Assembly (NCBI GenBank): GCA_031119205.1
Contig: JAVHYF010000007.1
Coordinates: 83,264-143,283 of the forward strand
Length of the DNA stretch: 60,020 nt
Direction of reading: 5' to 3'
DNA from: Moraxellaceae bacterium
GTDB lineage: Bacteria > Pseudomonadota > Gammaproteobacteria > Burkholderiales > Rhodocyclaceae
Below the pieces are notes generated by a model, which did no database searches, was not told the DNA's origin, and was given only the letters and a program-made list of their open reading frames with translations. Position 1 is the first letter of the stretch, and each line of letters starts with the position of its first letter. Of this stretch, positions 1 through 10,700 are shown one piece after another. The translations under genes were made by a program, and so were the position numbers.

Positions 1-434
1 GATACACGCAGGCAGCAGATCGTCGCGCAGCCGCGCCCGGCCGTCGTCTGCGCCGTTTTCCCTCCTCCGAATCGGACTATTCCTACACCCTGATGCTGGG
101 GTGCAGCGAAAGAATCATTCCGACGACGCACATTGACTCTCCCCGGTCCTGGTGCTCGTCGGTGTCCTGGCTTGCAGGGCATCGGCCCCGGTTCCTGGCT
201 TCCCCCGGCCTCGAACCCTGTATTGGGAGCGCTGCGATCCTCCATGTGGCAAACATGCTGTCCAGATGCGCGTCAGCCGGCCTCTCCCCCGACCGGACGA
301 GACAGTGCCGTCGGCATGTACCTGTCCGGATCGCGGTGCTCCCGATACGCCTTGCGGGCCCATCGACCCGCGTCCTTTAGCCCTTCCCTGATCGTCGGCG
401 TGCACCTGCATGGTTTCGGCATCGACTTGTCTGG
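1..434. other. Non-coding left edge of the window
   Basis: No reading frame here has a recognisable protein family or a good ribosome binding site; the frames that exist are low-complexity Arg/Pro/Ser shadows typical of GC-rich DNA. The stretch is the upstream region of the gene starting at 435 and holds one palindrome-like site (70-87). A leftward gene may begin outside the window, but none is visible inside it. Confidence 0.5.
70..87. promoter_or_regulatory. Weak copy of the shared palindromic operator
   Basis: AATCGGA-CTAT-TCCTACA has the same 7-4-7 layout as the two strong sites at 26610-26627 and 32716-32733. The TCCTACA half is identical; the other half is degenerate. It sits about 350 bp before the receiver-GGDEF-EAL gene. 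No clear -10 element stands at the matching distance, so a regulatory role is a guess. Confidence 0.3.
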
Positions 435-2852
435 ATGCCGATGCTTGCCCGTGTCCTGATCGTCGAAGACGACCCCGCGATCGCCGGGCCACTGCGTATG
501 TGGCTGGAGTCGAACGACTACGTCGTGCCCGCATGGGTGGACAAGGGCGAAGACGTGGAGGAGGCCGTCAATCAGCACCGGCCGGATGTCATCCTCATGG
601 ATGTCATGCTCGGTGGGCGCATCGACGGCATCACCGTCGCCTACCGCCTGAGCGAAGCCTTCGGTCCGCCGGTCATCTTCATGACCGGGCAGTTCGACGA
701 AGCCTCGCTGGAGCGTGCCGAGGCGGCCCAGCCCTACGGCTTCGTCGCCAAGCCTTTCCGCTTCCTGGACGTGCGCATCGCCATCCGCCTGGCGCTGGCG
801 CGTCGCCGGGCCGAGATCGAGGCAGAGACCCACCGGCGCCGCCTGGAGCTGGCGCTGGACGCGGTGGACCTCGGCGTGTGGGAGTGGAACTCCGCAGAGC
901 AGTCGCTGGTAGCAGATGAGCGTTCCCGCGAACTGCTGGCGCTGGACCGGCCCGTTGCCGACGCCAGCAGCGCCGACGATGAAGACGTGCCGACGCTGGA
1001 CCCGTCCGGCCTTGCCGATGCGATGCGCGAGGGCCGCGACCTGAGTGGCGTGTACCGCGTGGCCAGTGATGCGCAGCCGCGTTGGGTGGAAGTGTTCGCG
1101 CGCCTGCCGGCAGTGCGGCGCGGGACCTCCATCGTGACCGGTGCGGTGCGCGACATCACCGCGCAGATCGAGAAGGAGCAGGCGCTGCGTACTTCGCGCG
1201 TGGTGTTCGATACGGCCGCCGAGGCCATCGTCATGCTGTCGCACGATCGCAAGGTGGTGACAGCCAATCCCGCCTTCCTGGCGATGACCGGCTACTCGCT
1301 GGACGCCATCATCGGCACGCCGCTGGAAACCCTGGTGCATGCGCGCCGCGGATCGGACGCCTTCTGCCCGCCGCTGGAGTCTTTCGAGAACGATCAATGG
1401 CACGGCGAGAACGCCTGCCTGCGCGCGGACGGCTCCGTGTTCATCGCCTGGGTGCACGTTGCACTGGTGCGGGGCATGCGTGGTGAGGTGCAGCACTACG
1501 TGATCGCATTCTCCGACACCACCGCGCTGCACGAGGCACGCCAGCAGCTCGACTACATGGCCTACCACGATGCGTTGACCGGGCTGGGCAACCGGCTGTC
1601 GATGGAGCGCGAGCTGGACGCTTTCCTGTCGGGCGAGCGGGGCGATACACGACTCGGTCTGCTGTTCATGGACCTGGACGATTTCAAGGGTATCAACGAC
1701 ACCATGGGCCATAGCGCCGGCGACCAGCTGCTGGTGGCGATCGCCCGCCGCATCCAGGGCGTGCTGCGCGCGCGTGACCGCGCCATCCGCCTGGGCGGCG
1801 ACGAGTTCGTCGTCATGGTGTCGGCACCGGCCGGCATGGCGGATTGCCAGGCACTGGCCGAGAAGCTCCTCAACGTGATCTCCCAGCCCGTGCGCATCGG
1901 CGACACCGAGGTATGCCCGCGCGCCAGTGCCGGCATCGCCATCGCGCCGGAGCATGGGGTCACGCGCGACGCGTTGATCCGCGCCGCCGATATGGCGATG
2001 TACGAGGCCAAGCAGCGCGACGCCGGTGGCTACGCCTTCTTCTCTGCCGACATGCGCGAGGAGCTGCACCAGCGCAAGCTGGTGGAAGAGGGCATCCGCC
2101 ACTGCATGGAGGACGGCATGATCGGCGTGCTGTTCCAGCCCATCGTGTCCCTCTATGACGGTCGCGTCAGTGGCTGGGAAGCCCTGGCCCGCCTGACCCT
2201 CGACAATCTCGGCGAAGTGCCACCCGAACGTTTCATCCCGATCGCCGAGCAGAGCGGCCTGATGGACCAGATGGGCCGCTGCGTGATGCACAAGGCCATC
2301 CGGGAGTTCGCCAGCTGGCAGAAGGTGCGCAAGAAGTCGCACCGTCTTGCACTCAATCTGTCCGCCAGCCAGGTCGCAAGCACCAGCTTTGCGCAGGAAC
2401 TGCTGAGCGTACTGGACGACCACGACCTGGACGCTGCCCGCGTCGACCTCGAAGTCAGTGAGGGCCTGCTGTACAGCACCGACCTTGCCGGCACCGCGCT
2501 GGCACGCCTGCGCAACGAGGGTTTCTCCATCGTGCTGGATGATTTCGGCTCCGGCATGTCCTCGCTGGCCATGCTCAAGCACCTGCCGATCGACCGCATC
2601 AAGATCGGCCGGGCCTTCGTCTCGGGACTGGGCAAGGAAAATGCTAGTGATGTGGAGATCGTGCGCGCGCTGACCTCGCTGGCCGGTGCGCTCGGTCTCC
2701 GCATGGCGGCCACCGGCATCGAAACGGAAGTGCAGCGGCGCCAGTTGTTGCGGCTGGGTTGCAACGAGGCGCAGGGGCACTATTTCAGTCCGGCCGTGAG
2801 CCTGGCGGATCTGGATGCCGTCGGAACGCTGGCGGAAGGTATACGAAACTGA
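435..2852 (+). CDS. Response regulator with PAS, GGDEF and EAL domains (c-di-GMP turnover)
   Basis: This 805-residue cytoplasmic protein starts with a receiver domain (about 5-115; phosphoacceptor D56 in ILMDVML, K106 in VAKPF). Two PAS-like sensor segments follow (about 135-370), then GGDEF (about 375-540) and EAL (about 560-800). GGDEF is intact at 454-458 and EAL at 582-584, and the EAL-domain DDFGSG motif is present, so both c-di-GMP synthesis and hydrolysis are possible. Which one dominates cannot be read from sequence. No transmembrane segment is seen. The start has no strong Shine-Dalgarno, and a second ATG lies two codons downstream. The gene stands alone, 166 bp before glgP on the same strand. 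The input is presumably a histidine kinase encoded elsewhere or further along the window. Confidence 0.93.
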   Translation: MPMLARVLIVEDDPAIAGPLRMWLESNDYVVPAWVDKGEDVEEAVNQHRPDVILMDVMLGGRIDGITVAYRLSEAFGPPVIFMTGQFDEASLERAEAAQPYGFVAKPFRFLDVRIAIRLALARRRAEIEAETHRRRLELALDAVDLGVWEWNSAEQSLVADERSRELLALDRPVADASSADDEDVPTLDPSGLADAMREGRDLSGVYRVASDAQPRWVEVFARLPAVRRGTSIVTGAVRDITAQIEKEQALRTSRVVFDTAAEAIVMLSHDRKVVTANPAFLAMTGYSLDAIIGTPLETLVHARRGSDAFCPPLESFENDQWHGENACLRADGSVFIAWVHVALVRGMRGEVQHYVIAFSDTTALHEARQQLDYMAYHDALTGLGNRLSMERELDAFLSGERGDTRLGLLFMDLDDFKGINDTMGHSAGDQLLVAIARRIQGVLRARDRAIRLGGDEFVVMVSAPAGMADCQALAEKLLNVISQPVRIGDTEVCPRASAGIAIAPEHGVTRDALIRAADMAMYEAKQRDAGGYAFFSADMREELHQRKLVEEGIRHCMEDGMIGVLFQPIVSLYDGRVSGWEALARLTLDNLGEVPPERFIPIAEQSGLMDQMGRCVMHKAIREFASWQKVRKKSHRLALNLSASQVASTSFAQELLSVLDDHDLDAARVDLEVSEGLLYSTDLAGTALARLRNEGFSIVLDDFGSGMSSLAMLKHLPIDRIKIGRAFVSGLGKENASDVEIVRALTSLAGALGLRMAATGIETEVQRRQLLRLGCNEAQGHYFSPAVSLADLDAVGTLAEGIRN

Positions 2853-2940
2853 GCGAAACTGATGAGGAGACTTATGAGACAGTCTGTTCGGGGTGACTGA
2901 CCGCAGGTCGGGGGCTAAGGAATAAAGACAGTATTTGCAG

Positions 2941-2964
2941 GCGCCGGGGGAAGTCTTCCGGCGC
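2941..2964 (+). promoter_or_regulatory. Hairpin in the glgP leader
   Basis: GCGCCGG and CCGGCGC form a perfect 7-bp inverted repeat around a 10-nt loop, 54 nt before the chosen glgP start. It would fold in the mRNA leader and could affect mRNA stability or translation. No terminator-type U tract follows. Confidence 0.35.
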
Positions 2965-3018
2965 AACTGGGACGATATGCGTCATGGCGCGGGTGCGCGC
3001 CACGGGGAGCTGCAGAAA

Positions 3019-5571
3019 ATGGTCAACGCTAGCGTGCTGCATGTGGAAGTGAATCCCGAGTTGCCTGCCACTCTTGGCAGGTTGAGGGAACTGGCAGGAA
3101 ACCTCTGGTACAGCTGGGACAGACCGACGAGAAGCCTCTTCTCGCGTTTGCATCCGGCGCTGTGGAATGCGGTGGGTCATAGCCCGCGCGCCATGCTGAA
3201 GCGGGTCGACGAGAGCCGGCTGACTGCTGCGGCCGAAGACTCGATGTACCTGAACAGCCTCTACCGGGTGCTCAGCGCCTACGATCTCTACCATCAGGAC
3301 GAGCGCCGCCACGGCGCAGCCTCGCAGCTCGGCAGCGAGGACGTCATCGCGTACTTCTGCGCGGAGTTCGGCTTCCACGCCAGCCTGCCGATCTATTCCG
3401 GCGGCCTCGGCATCCTTGCCGGGGACCACTGCAAGGCCGCCAGCGATGCCAACCTGCCTTTCGTGGCCATCGGCCTGTTGTACCGCCAGGGCTATTTCAG
3501 CCAGCAGCTGGACAAGGACGGCATCCAGCACGCCAACTACAACAACTCCGATTTCGAGGACTTGCCGGTCGACCCGGTGCTGGATGCCACCGGCGCGCCG
3601 CTGGTGGTCAGCATCCTGATCGCCGACCGTCCGGTGCGGGTCAAGATCTGGCTGGCGCGGGCCGGCCGTATCCGGCTGTTCCTGCTCGACACCGACCTGC
3701 CGGAAAACAGCGACCACGACCGCGCGATTGCGCACCGGCTGTACGGCGGTGATCGCAGTACCCGCATCGAACAGGAAATGGTGCTGGGCATTGCCGGTGC
3801 GCGTGCGCTGGCTGCCATGGGAATCAAGCCGGCCGTGTGGCACATCAACGAAGGCCATGCGGCCTTCCTGGTGCTGGAGCGCATGCGTGCGCTCATCAAG
3901 GCCGGTCTCGACTTCGAGACCTCGCTGGAAGCGGTGGCAGGCAATACCGTGTTCACCACCCACACGCCCGTGCCGGCGGGTCACGACCATTTCGACCTGA
4001 CCATGATGGCCCACTACTTCACGCCCTACATGGCGGAGATGGGCGTGGACATGCACCGGCTGGTGGACCTCGGTGCCACTGTAGGCCAGCACGACTTCAA
4101 CATGACCGCGCTGGCGGTACGTGGCTCGCGTTTCCAGAACGGCGTGTCGCGCATCCACGGCGATGTGTCGGCCGAGATCCTGCAGCAGTTCTGGCCGGAG
4201 GTGCCGGAGAAGGAAAACCCGGTCAGCTATGTCACCAACGGTGTGCATGTGCCGACCTTCCTCGCACCGCAATGGTACGAAGTCTTCGACCGCTACCTCG
4301 GCTTCGGCTGGCAGCAGCGCATCTACGACAAGGACACCTGGGCGAAGATCGACGAGATTCCGGATCACTTCTTCTGGAGCATCCGTCAGGACCTGAAGGT
4401 GCAGCTGATGCACCTGGTGCGCCACCGCGTCACCGCGCAGTGCCGGCGCAACCAGGTGAGCGATTCGCACATCGAGCGCATGCTGCGCTTGGCTGACCCG
4501 ACCAATCCGCGTGCGCTGGTCATCGGCTTCGCGCGCCGCTTCGCCACCTACAAGCGCGGCACGCTTCTGTTCTCGGACCTCAAGCGCTTGCACGAACTGG
4601 TGTCGAACCCGGAACGGCCAGTGCTCTTCATCTTCTCTGGCAAGGCCCACCCGGCCGACCTGCCGGGGCAGGAGTTCATCCGCGAGATCTACCGCATCTC
4701 GCAGCTGCCGGAGTTCCTTGGCCACGTGCTGCTGGTGGAAGGCTACGACCTGCGTCTGGCGCGTCGTCTGGTCAGCGGATCCGATGTCTGGCTGAACAAT
4801 CCGATCTACCCGCTGGAAGCTTCCGGCACCTCCGGCATGAAGGCCGCCATGAACGGCGTGCTCAACCTGTCGGTACTCGACGGCTGGTGGGGAGAGGGCT
4901 ACGAGCCTGGCAACGGCTGGGCCGTGGTGCCATCGCCGGAAAGCATGGACCCCGACAAACGGGACCGCGAGGAATCGGAAACGCTCTACGAGCTGATCCA
5001 GGACCAGGTGGTGCCGACTTTCTTCAGGGCGAACTCGCAAGGCTACTCTCCCGACTGGGTGAAGATGGCCAAGCACTCCATCCGCACCCTGCTGCCGACG
5101 TATTCATCGGCGCGCATGGTCGACGAGTACGTCAGCAAGTTCTACTTGGCCGGCATCAAGCAGGGCCGCAAGCTGGGTGACGACCAGTTCCGTGGCGCCA
5201 AGCTGCTGGCAGGCTGGAAGACCAAGGTGCGCCAGGCATGGGGCAGCGTCGGGCTACGGCTGGTTTCTGCGCCGCAACGCCGCATCGGCTTCGGTGATTC
5301 GGTGACGGTCAGCATCGCGGCCGGCCTGAACGGCCTGCAGCCGGAAGATGTGAAGGTGGAGCTGATCCTGTCGCGTGGCCTGGGAGAGACGGTGGGGGTG
5401 TCCAACCCTTACGTGCTGTCGCCGAAGGGCACGACCGAAGGCGGCGAGCTGATCTACGAGCTGAACCTCGCGCCGGAGCTGTGCGGCAAGCTGGAGATGC
5501 GCGTGCGCATCTACCCGCATCACGAACTGCTGAGCCACCCGATGGAAACCGGCCTCATGAAGTGGCTATGA
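3019..5571 (+). CDS. glgP: Glycogen/alpha-glucan phosphorylase
   Basis: This enzyme releases glucose-1-phosphate from glycogen or other alpha-1,4-glucans using phosphate and pyridoxal phosphate (glycosyltransferase family 35). The ATG at 3019 is chosen because GGGGAG lies 8 nt upstream and the protein then begins like the alpha-glucan phosphorylase subfamily, with the NLWYSWD motif about 30 residues in. The frame is open upstream to a TTG at 2935. The PLP lysine is K608 in SGTSGMKAAMNG. At 850 residues it is slightly longer than E. coli GlgP and closer to the DUF3417-containing alpha-glucan phosphorylases. It is transcribed toward the synthesis operon but as a separate unit, so breakdown and synthesis are controlled independently. 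Confidence 0.95.
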   Translation: MVNASVLHVEVNPELPATLGRLRELAGNLWYSWDRPTRSLFSRLHPALWNAVGHSPRAMLKRVDESRLTAAAEDSMYLNSLYRVLSAYDLYHQDERRHGAASQLGSEDVIAYFCAEFGFHASLPIYSGGLGILAGDHCKAASDANLPFVAIGLLYRQGYFSQQLDKDGIQHANYNNSDFEDLPVDPVLDATGAPLVVSILIADRPVRVKIWLARAGRIRLFLLDTDLPENSDHDRAIAHRLYGGDRSTRIEQEMVLGIAGARALAAMGIKPAVWHINEGHAAFLVLERMRALIKAGLDFETSLEAVAGNTVFTTHTPVPAGHDHFDLTMMAHYFTPYMAEMGVDMHRLVDLGATVGQHDFNMTALAVRGSRFQNGVSRIHGDVSAEILQQFWPEVPEKENPVSYVTNGVHVPTFLAPQWYEVFDRYLGFGWQQRIYDKDTWAKIDEIPDHFFWSIRQDLKVQLMHLVRHRVTAQCRRNQVSDSHIERMLRLADPTNPRALVIGFARRFATYKRGTLLFSDLKRLHELVSNPERPVLFIFSGKAHPADLPGQEFIREIYRISQLPEFLGHVLLVEGYDLRLARRLVSGSDVWLNNPIYPLEASGTSGMKAAMNGVLNLSVLDGWWGEGYEPGNGWAVVPSPESMDPDKRDREESETLYELIQDQVVPTFFRANSQGYSPDWVKMAKHSIRTLLPTYSSARMVDEYVSKFYLAGIKQGRKLGDDQFRGAKLLAGWKTKVRQAWGSVGLRLVSAPQRRIGFGDSVTVSIAAGLNGLQPEDVKVELILSRGLGETVGVSNPYVLSPKGTTEGGELIYELNLAPELCGKLEMRVRIYPHHELLSHPMETGLMKWL

Positions 5572-5611
5572 CTTGCGGGGCGCTGCGCCCCTGAATGACC
5601 GGGAAGAATGG

Positions 5612-5641
5612 AACGGGACGCTGCGGGCGTCCCGTTTTTTT
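5612..5641 (+). terminator. Intrinsic terminator after glgP
   Basis: AACGGGACGC and GCGTCCCGTT form a perfect 10-bp stem with a 5-nt loop, followed directly by a run of seven T on the + strand. It separates glgP from the convergent DUF3224 gene. Confidence 0.9.
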
Positions 5642-5653
5642 ATGCTGGTGCAG

Positions 5654-6088
5654 TCAGATCGCGAGCGAGAGCGAAACCATCGGGTCCATGCCCAGCTCAT
5701 AGCGCATGGTGGCGGTGGCAGGCTTGCCGTCACCGGCCAGCGAGCTGCCGTCGCCGCTGAGCAGGGCGAGCTGGCCGCTGCCTGCGCCGGCAAGGATCAC
5801 CCACTTGCTGCTGGCTTGCTCCCCGACGAAGCTGCCGACGTGTTCGATGACGAAGCTGCCGGAGCGGCTCCCCATCTCGCCGGTGATGTGTTCGATACCG
5901 ACGAAGCTGGCGGTGCCATCCGGCTTGTAGGCGATCAGGTATTCCGCGTGGCCTTCGCCGCTGAGGTCACCCTGGTAGATGTGGGTGGCCTGCACCCGGG
6001 CCAGACGCGCCGGGCTGTCGATGTCACCGAAGGGGCTTTCTTCCCAGCTGGCGACCTGGAAGGTACTGGTGGCTTCCTGTTGCTGCAT
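5654..6088 (-). CDS. DUF3224 domain protein
   Basis: A 144-residue protein that fits the DUF3224 family, a small beta-barrel of unknown function. Visible family traits are alternating strands and the Gly-rich segment around VILAGAGSGQLALLSGDG. The start at 6088 is chosen because AGGAG lies 7 nt before ATG; the frame stays open a further 31 codons upstream, but that part looks non-coding. There is no signal peptide. It lies 85 bp after glgA on the same strand, so it may be read through from the glycogen operon. Its role there is unknown. Confidence 0.8.
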   Translation of the reverse strand: MQQQEATSTFQVASWEESPFGDIDSPARLARVQATHIYQGDLSGEGHAEYLIAYKPDGTASFVGIEHITGEMGSRSGSFVIEHVGSFVGEQASSKWVILAGAGSGQLALLSGDGSSLAGDGKPATATMRYELGMDPMVSLSLAI

Positions 6089-6173
6089 GCTCGACTCCTT
6101 TGCTGCCGGGTCTGCGGATTTCCTTGACGGGCCCCGGCGGCAGCGACCGGAACTCCGGGTACTGCAAACCTGC

Positions 6174-7769
6174 TCAGGCAACCTTGGCGTCCGCGCTCTT
6201 GCCGCGTCGTTTCACCGGCGCCGGCTTCGCCTCCGCCGGCCGGGCCTGGGCCGGGTCCGGCATGGCGGGAACGGGTGGAACCGGGTCGTTGACGGTGGCA
6301 GCCTCTGCGGCCTCCAGGCCGATTGCCTTGCGATACACCTCGACATACCGCTCGGCGCTACGCTGCCAGCCAAAATCGGTCTGCATACCGTTGCGCTGCA
6401 ACTGCGCCCACACGGCAGGTTGACCGAAGGCATCCAGTGCGCGCACCACGGCGTCATACAGGCCTGCCGCCGTCGGGCTGGCCAGCCTGAACCCGGTGGC
6501 GTCGCCCTTGCTCGCGGTCGGCGCGAAGTCGACCACTGAATCGGCCAGCCCGCCGGTGGCGTTCACGATCGGCGGGGTGCCATAGCGCTGGCTGTACATC
6601 TGGTTGAGGCCGCAGGGCTCGAAGCGCGACGGCATCAGGAAGGCATCCGAGCCGGACTCGATGACGTGGGCGAGCGATTCGCTGAAACCCAAGTGCGCAC
6701 TGATGCGTCCCGGGTGGCGTGCCACCAGCGCCTGCAATTCGCGCTCGTAGCCGATGTCGCCGGAGCCGAGGATGGCGAGCTGCACAGGCAGCGACATGAG
6801 GCGGTCGGCGGCTTCGATCACCAGGTCGACACCTTTCTGCGCGGTGAGGCGGCAGGCCATGCCAAGCACCATTTCGTTGCTCTCGCGCAGGCCCATGCGC
6901 AGGCGTAGTGCCTTGCGGTTGGCCGCCTTGCCGGCGAGGTCGCTCACGCTGTAGCGTTGGGTCAGGTAAGTATCCTTCTCCGGATCCCACTCGTCGGTGT
7001 CGATGCCGTTGAGGATGCCGGTGAGGCGGTCGGCGCGGGCGCGCATCAGGCCCTGCATGCCGAAGCCCAGTTGCTCTCCCTGCACCTCGAGCGCGTAGGT
7101 GGGGCTCACCGCGGTAATGGCGTCCGCATAGTAGAGGCCAGCCTTCAGGAAGGACATCTGGCCCCAGTACTCCACGCCCTCCATCTGGCGGCTCTCCGGC
7201 GGCAGCATCAATGCCTCGGCGAGATGCATGGGGTAGATCCCCTGGAAGGCAATGTTGTGGATCGTCATCACCGAGGCCGCCGGGTCGGGCAGGCCGAGCT
7301 TCAGGTAGGCGGGGCCGAGGCCTGTGGGCCAGTCGTTGCAATGCAGGACATGCGGCCGCCACTTGACCGGGCTGGCGCCGCTGGCCAGCACGGCAGCGAC
7401 GCGTGACAGCAGGCCGAAACGCAGGTGGTTGTCGCTGTGGTCCTGGTACCGCGGGTTCTGGTAGGGCGTGCCGTCGCGTTCGTAGAGGTCCTGGCAGTCG
7501 ATCAGCCAGGCTGTCACCCCGTTCGGCATCTTCGCGGCGAACAGGCTGCAGCCCGGCAATGCACCGTCGCGTGGCAGTTCCGCCAGCAATCGCAGGCCGC
7601 GCACCTTCGGCTTCAGCGACGAGTAGAAGGGCATCAACAAGCGGACGTCATGTCCCAGCTCGACCAGGGCGCGGGGCAGGGCGGCACTGACATCACCCAG
7701 CCCGCCGGTCTTGATCCAGGGTGCGCACTCTGGCGTTGCGAACAGGATTCTGAGCTTGGGTGTCTTCAT
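6174..7769 (-). CDS. glgA: Glycogen synthase (ADP-glucose)
   Basis: It transfers glucose from ADP-glucose to the growing alpha-1,4-glucan chain (family GT5). The ADP-glucose-binding KTGGLGDV motif is at residues 20-26 and the C-terminal lobe carries the EPCGLNQMYS nucleotide-sugar motif. At 531 residues it is longer than the usual 475-490: the last 40 or so residues form a Pro/Ala/Lys-rich tail that looks disordered. The ATG overlaps the malQ::treY stop codon as ATGA (7766-7769), so translation is probably coupled. It is the last core gene of the glgB-C-X-treZ-malQ::treY-glgA operon and should be the synthase that elongates chains branched by GlgB. Confidence 0.96.
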   Translation of the reverse strand: MKTPKLRILFATPECAPWIKTGGLGDVSAALPRALVELGHDVRLLMPFYSSLKPKVRGLRLLAELPRDGALPGCSLFAAKMPNGVTAWLIDCQDLYERDGTPYQNPRYQDHSDNHLRFGLLSRVAAVLASGASPVKWRPHVLHCNDWPTGLGPAYLKLGLPDPAASVMTIHNIAFQGIYPMHLAEALMLPPESRQMEGVEYWGQMSFLKAGLYYADAITAVSPTYALEVQGEQLGFGMQGLMRARADRLTGILNGIDTDEWDPEKDTYLTQRYSVSDLAGKAANRKALRLRMGLRESNEMVLGMACRLTAQKGVDLVIEAADRLMSLPVQLAILGSGDIGYERELQALVARHPGRISAHLGFSESLAHVIESGSDAFLMPSRFEPCGLNQMYSQRYGTPPIVNATGGLADSVVDFAPTASKGDATGFRLASPTAAGLYDAVVRALDAFGQPAVWAQLQRNGMQTDFGWQRSAERYVEVYRKAIGLEAAEAATVNDPVPPVPAMPDPAQARPAEAKPAPVKRRGKSADAKVA

Positions 7770-10700
7770 GACCGGGGGAGACGCTCTGGTTGGGGTTGGG
7801 GTTGGGGTTGGGTCGCCATCTGTTCGGCTATGCGCTTGGCTGTATGGTCGGCGATCAGCACGGCAAAGGGAAAGACGTTGTGCGGGGATGCGAACAGGGT
7901 TTCAAGGGGCAGGCGCAAACGTGCATCGAAAGACAGATCCCGCTGGCTGAACAACTCGCGGAAACGCAAGGAATCCAGTATTTCCGGCAGCACCACGAAG
8001 CTGCCGGCCCACAGGCTGGCATCACGCAGCGCCACCAGTTCGCCACCGGTCAGGGTGTGCAGCAGGCGCGGCACCAGCACCAGCACGAGTTGCTCTCCAT
8101 CACGCTCAGGCAAGTATCGTGCAAAGGCCACGAGGTGCTCGGCCGCCGGGCCCTGCACGGCCACCGACAGATAGCGTCCGCGCTCGAAAAGCACCGGCAG
8201 GCGGCGGCGCAGGTCCAGCACTGCGGACACCATGTGCAGCTTGATGCGACCGTCCTCCACGCTGTCCATCAGGCTGACCGGCAGCGTCCCGGGGGCGGCG
8301 CTCCCGTTCTGCAATGCCCCCTGCAACGCACCGAGTTGGGTCTGCAGCGCACCATGGTCCACCGGGCGCCGGTTGTCCGGGTCCACCAGGCTGAAGTTCC
8401 AGCCTTCGCAGCCCTGGTAGATGTCGGGCACGCCGGGTACCGTCAGCTTCAGCAGCGTCATTGCCAGGCTGTTGTAGTAGCCGAACGCGGCGATGCGTTG
8501 CTGCAGGGGCAGGAAGTCGGCGAGGAAGGCATTGTGTTCCGCACTGTCGAGCACGCCGTCGATGAAATGCGCCAGTGCGCGCTCGTACTCCTCGTCCGGT
8601 CGGGCCCAGCTGCTGCGGGCCTTGGCCTCGCGCACGGCCTTCTGCATGTAGGCCTGGATGCGCGCGCGATAGGCGTCCAGCGCAGCCTGGGTCAGCTCAC
8701 CGGAAGGCCAGGACCCGAGCAGGGTCTGGTACAGCAGGTATTCGTCGTTGCGCGAGGGCGCTAGTTCGCCGTCGCTGCGCGCGCGCAGGCGATCGTTCAG
8801 GCGGCTCCAGCGTCGTAACCCAAGCCGCCAGTGACCGGGGAGTTCGGACAGCACGTCGATGCGCGCACGCACATCCTCGCCTCGCTTGGTGTCGTGCGTG
8901 GAACTCGCCAGCATGGTGTGCGGCGAGAAGCGCGCGCGTTGCTGGTTGGCGGCATGGAAGGCATTGACCGACACGCCGAAGTTGCGCGGATCGCCGCCCA
9001 CCTCGTTGAGCGACACCAGCCGGTTGTAGCGATAGAAGGCCGTGTCCTCCATGCCCTTGGCGGTCACCGGCGAGGTGAACTGCTGGAAGCTGCCGATGAA
9101 ACGCAGGATCGCCTCGCGACCCGCCGGGTGCGGATCACCACCGGCGCCGAGCAGGATGTCGTGCACGAAGTCCAGTACGCTGCTGTCTTCCGACTGGCTG
9201 CGGCGGCGCGCGGCTGCGATCGCCCAGGCCAGGTAACGGCGGTCCTCGCTGCGCAGGCCCGCTTCGGTGATGTAGGTGCGATACACCGGGAAGCAGGCGG
9301 TGATCTGCATCAGCGTGCGACGCAGGCGGTTGTGGGTGAAGTCACAGGTACGGCGGTCGGCCTGCGCAATGCGGTGCAGGCGGTGGCTCAGCATATTCAG
9401 CTCGCTGGCCAGCGCGTTCATCATGATCAGCAGTTTGCTGCGATAGAGCACCTCGTCGTAGTCCAGCTTCTCGCCGCTGAAACCGCCGTAGATGCGGTCG
9501 AAGCGCGACTCGTTGTCACCATCGACGAAGAGGCCGTTCACCAGGTTGATGAAGTCATAGCCGGTGCTGCCATGTACGTCCCACTGCGCAGGCAGGCGCT
9601 CGTAGTCGGCAAGGATCTTTTCCACCAGCAGGTACAGCGCACGACGGGGTTCGTCAGGCTGCGCGGCGTGGCGACGTTCGGCGTGGCGCTCCTGCAGGCG
9701 GCGGTAGTAAGCCTGCGGGTCGAACAGGCCGTCCGGGTGATCCAGCCGCAGGCCGGCGATGCGGCCTTCCTCCAGCCAGCGCAGCACCGTCGCATGCGTC
9801 GCCTCGAACACCGACTCGCTCTCCATGCGCAGTGCGGCCAGGTTGTTGATGTCGAAGAAGCGCCGGTAGTTGATGTCGTCGGAGGCTGCGCGCCAGTGCG
9901 CCAGCCGCCAGGCCTGGTTGCGGATCAGGTTGTCCAGTGCGTCGAAACTGTGGGGGTCACCAACGCGCCCCGCGAGGCTCAGCGCACACTGGCGTACCAG
10001 TTGATGCAGCCAGTCGGAGGCCTTGCACAACCCCGACAGGCGCCGCTTGCAGCCTTCTGCCGCCTCGCGTCGCCGGACCCGGTCCGCAGGGTCGCGCGGC
10101 GGCAGGGCGGCGAAGTCCGCCAGCAGTGTGCGGAAGGCGTCCAGGTTGCTGGCGTGTTCGCCCTCCACGACATGCCGCGCCTGCAGCGCTTCCAGCACGC
10201 GCGGGTAGTCGCGCGGGTCGATGGGAAACAGGTTGCCGTGGTAGTCGATGCGGAACTCGCCGCGCTCCAGATCGAACTCCGGCCGCAGTTCGCCGCTTTC
10301 CAGCACCACGCCGTAGTGGTCGCCCAGCACCGGCACCAGCAAGCGGCCCTGCATGTCGGGGTCGGGTGGGTTCCAGTCGATGTCGAATGTCTGCGCGAAT
10401 TCGGAGGCCTGCCCATGCTCCAGCACGTCCTGCCACCAGGCGTTGTCGGCGCCCATCACGCCCATGTGGTTGGGCACGAAATCCAGCACCTGCTGCATGC
10501 CATGCGCGCGCAGGGCGTCGCAGAAGTTGTCGAAGTCTTCCTGGCTGCCGATCTCCGGGTTGATGCTGTGGTGGTCGACGATGTCGTAGCCGTGCGTGCT
10601 GCCGGGGCGTGCCTGCAGGTACGGCGAGGCGTACACGTGGCTGATGCCCAGCTTCGCGAGGTAAGGGACGATCGCCGTCGCGTCCGTGAAGCGGAAACCC

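Noticed and set aside
273-2966. Antisense frame of 897 codons opposite the GGDEF-EAL gene
   Set aside because: It mirrors a clearly coding gene, is His/Ala/Gln-rich without a known domain, and has no start signal. GC-rich codon bias opens such frames.
2872-5076. Antisense frame of 734 codons opposite glgP
   Set aside because: Same reasoning; the composition is that of a shadow frame and the + strand frame is a complete GlgP.
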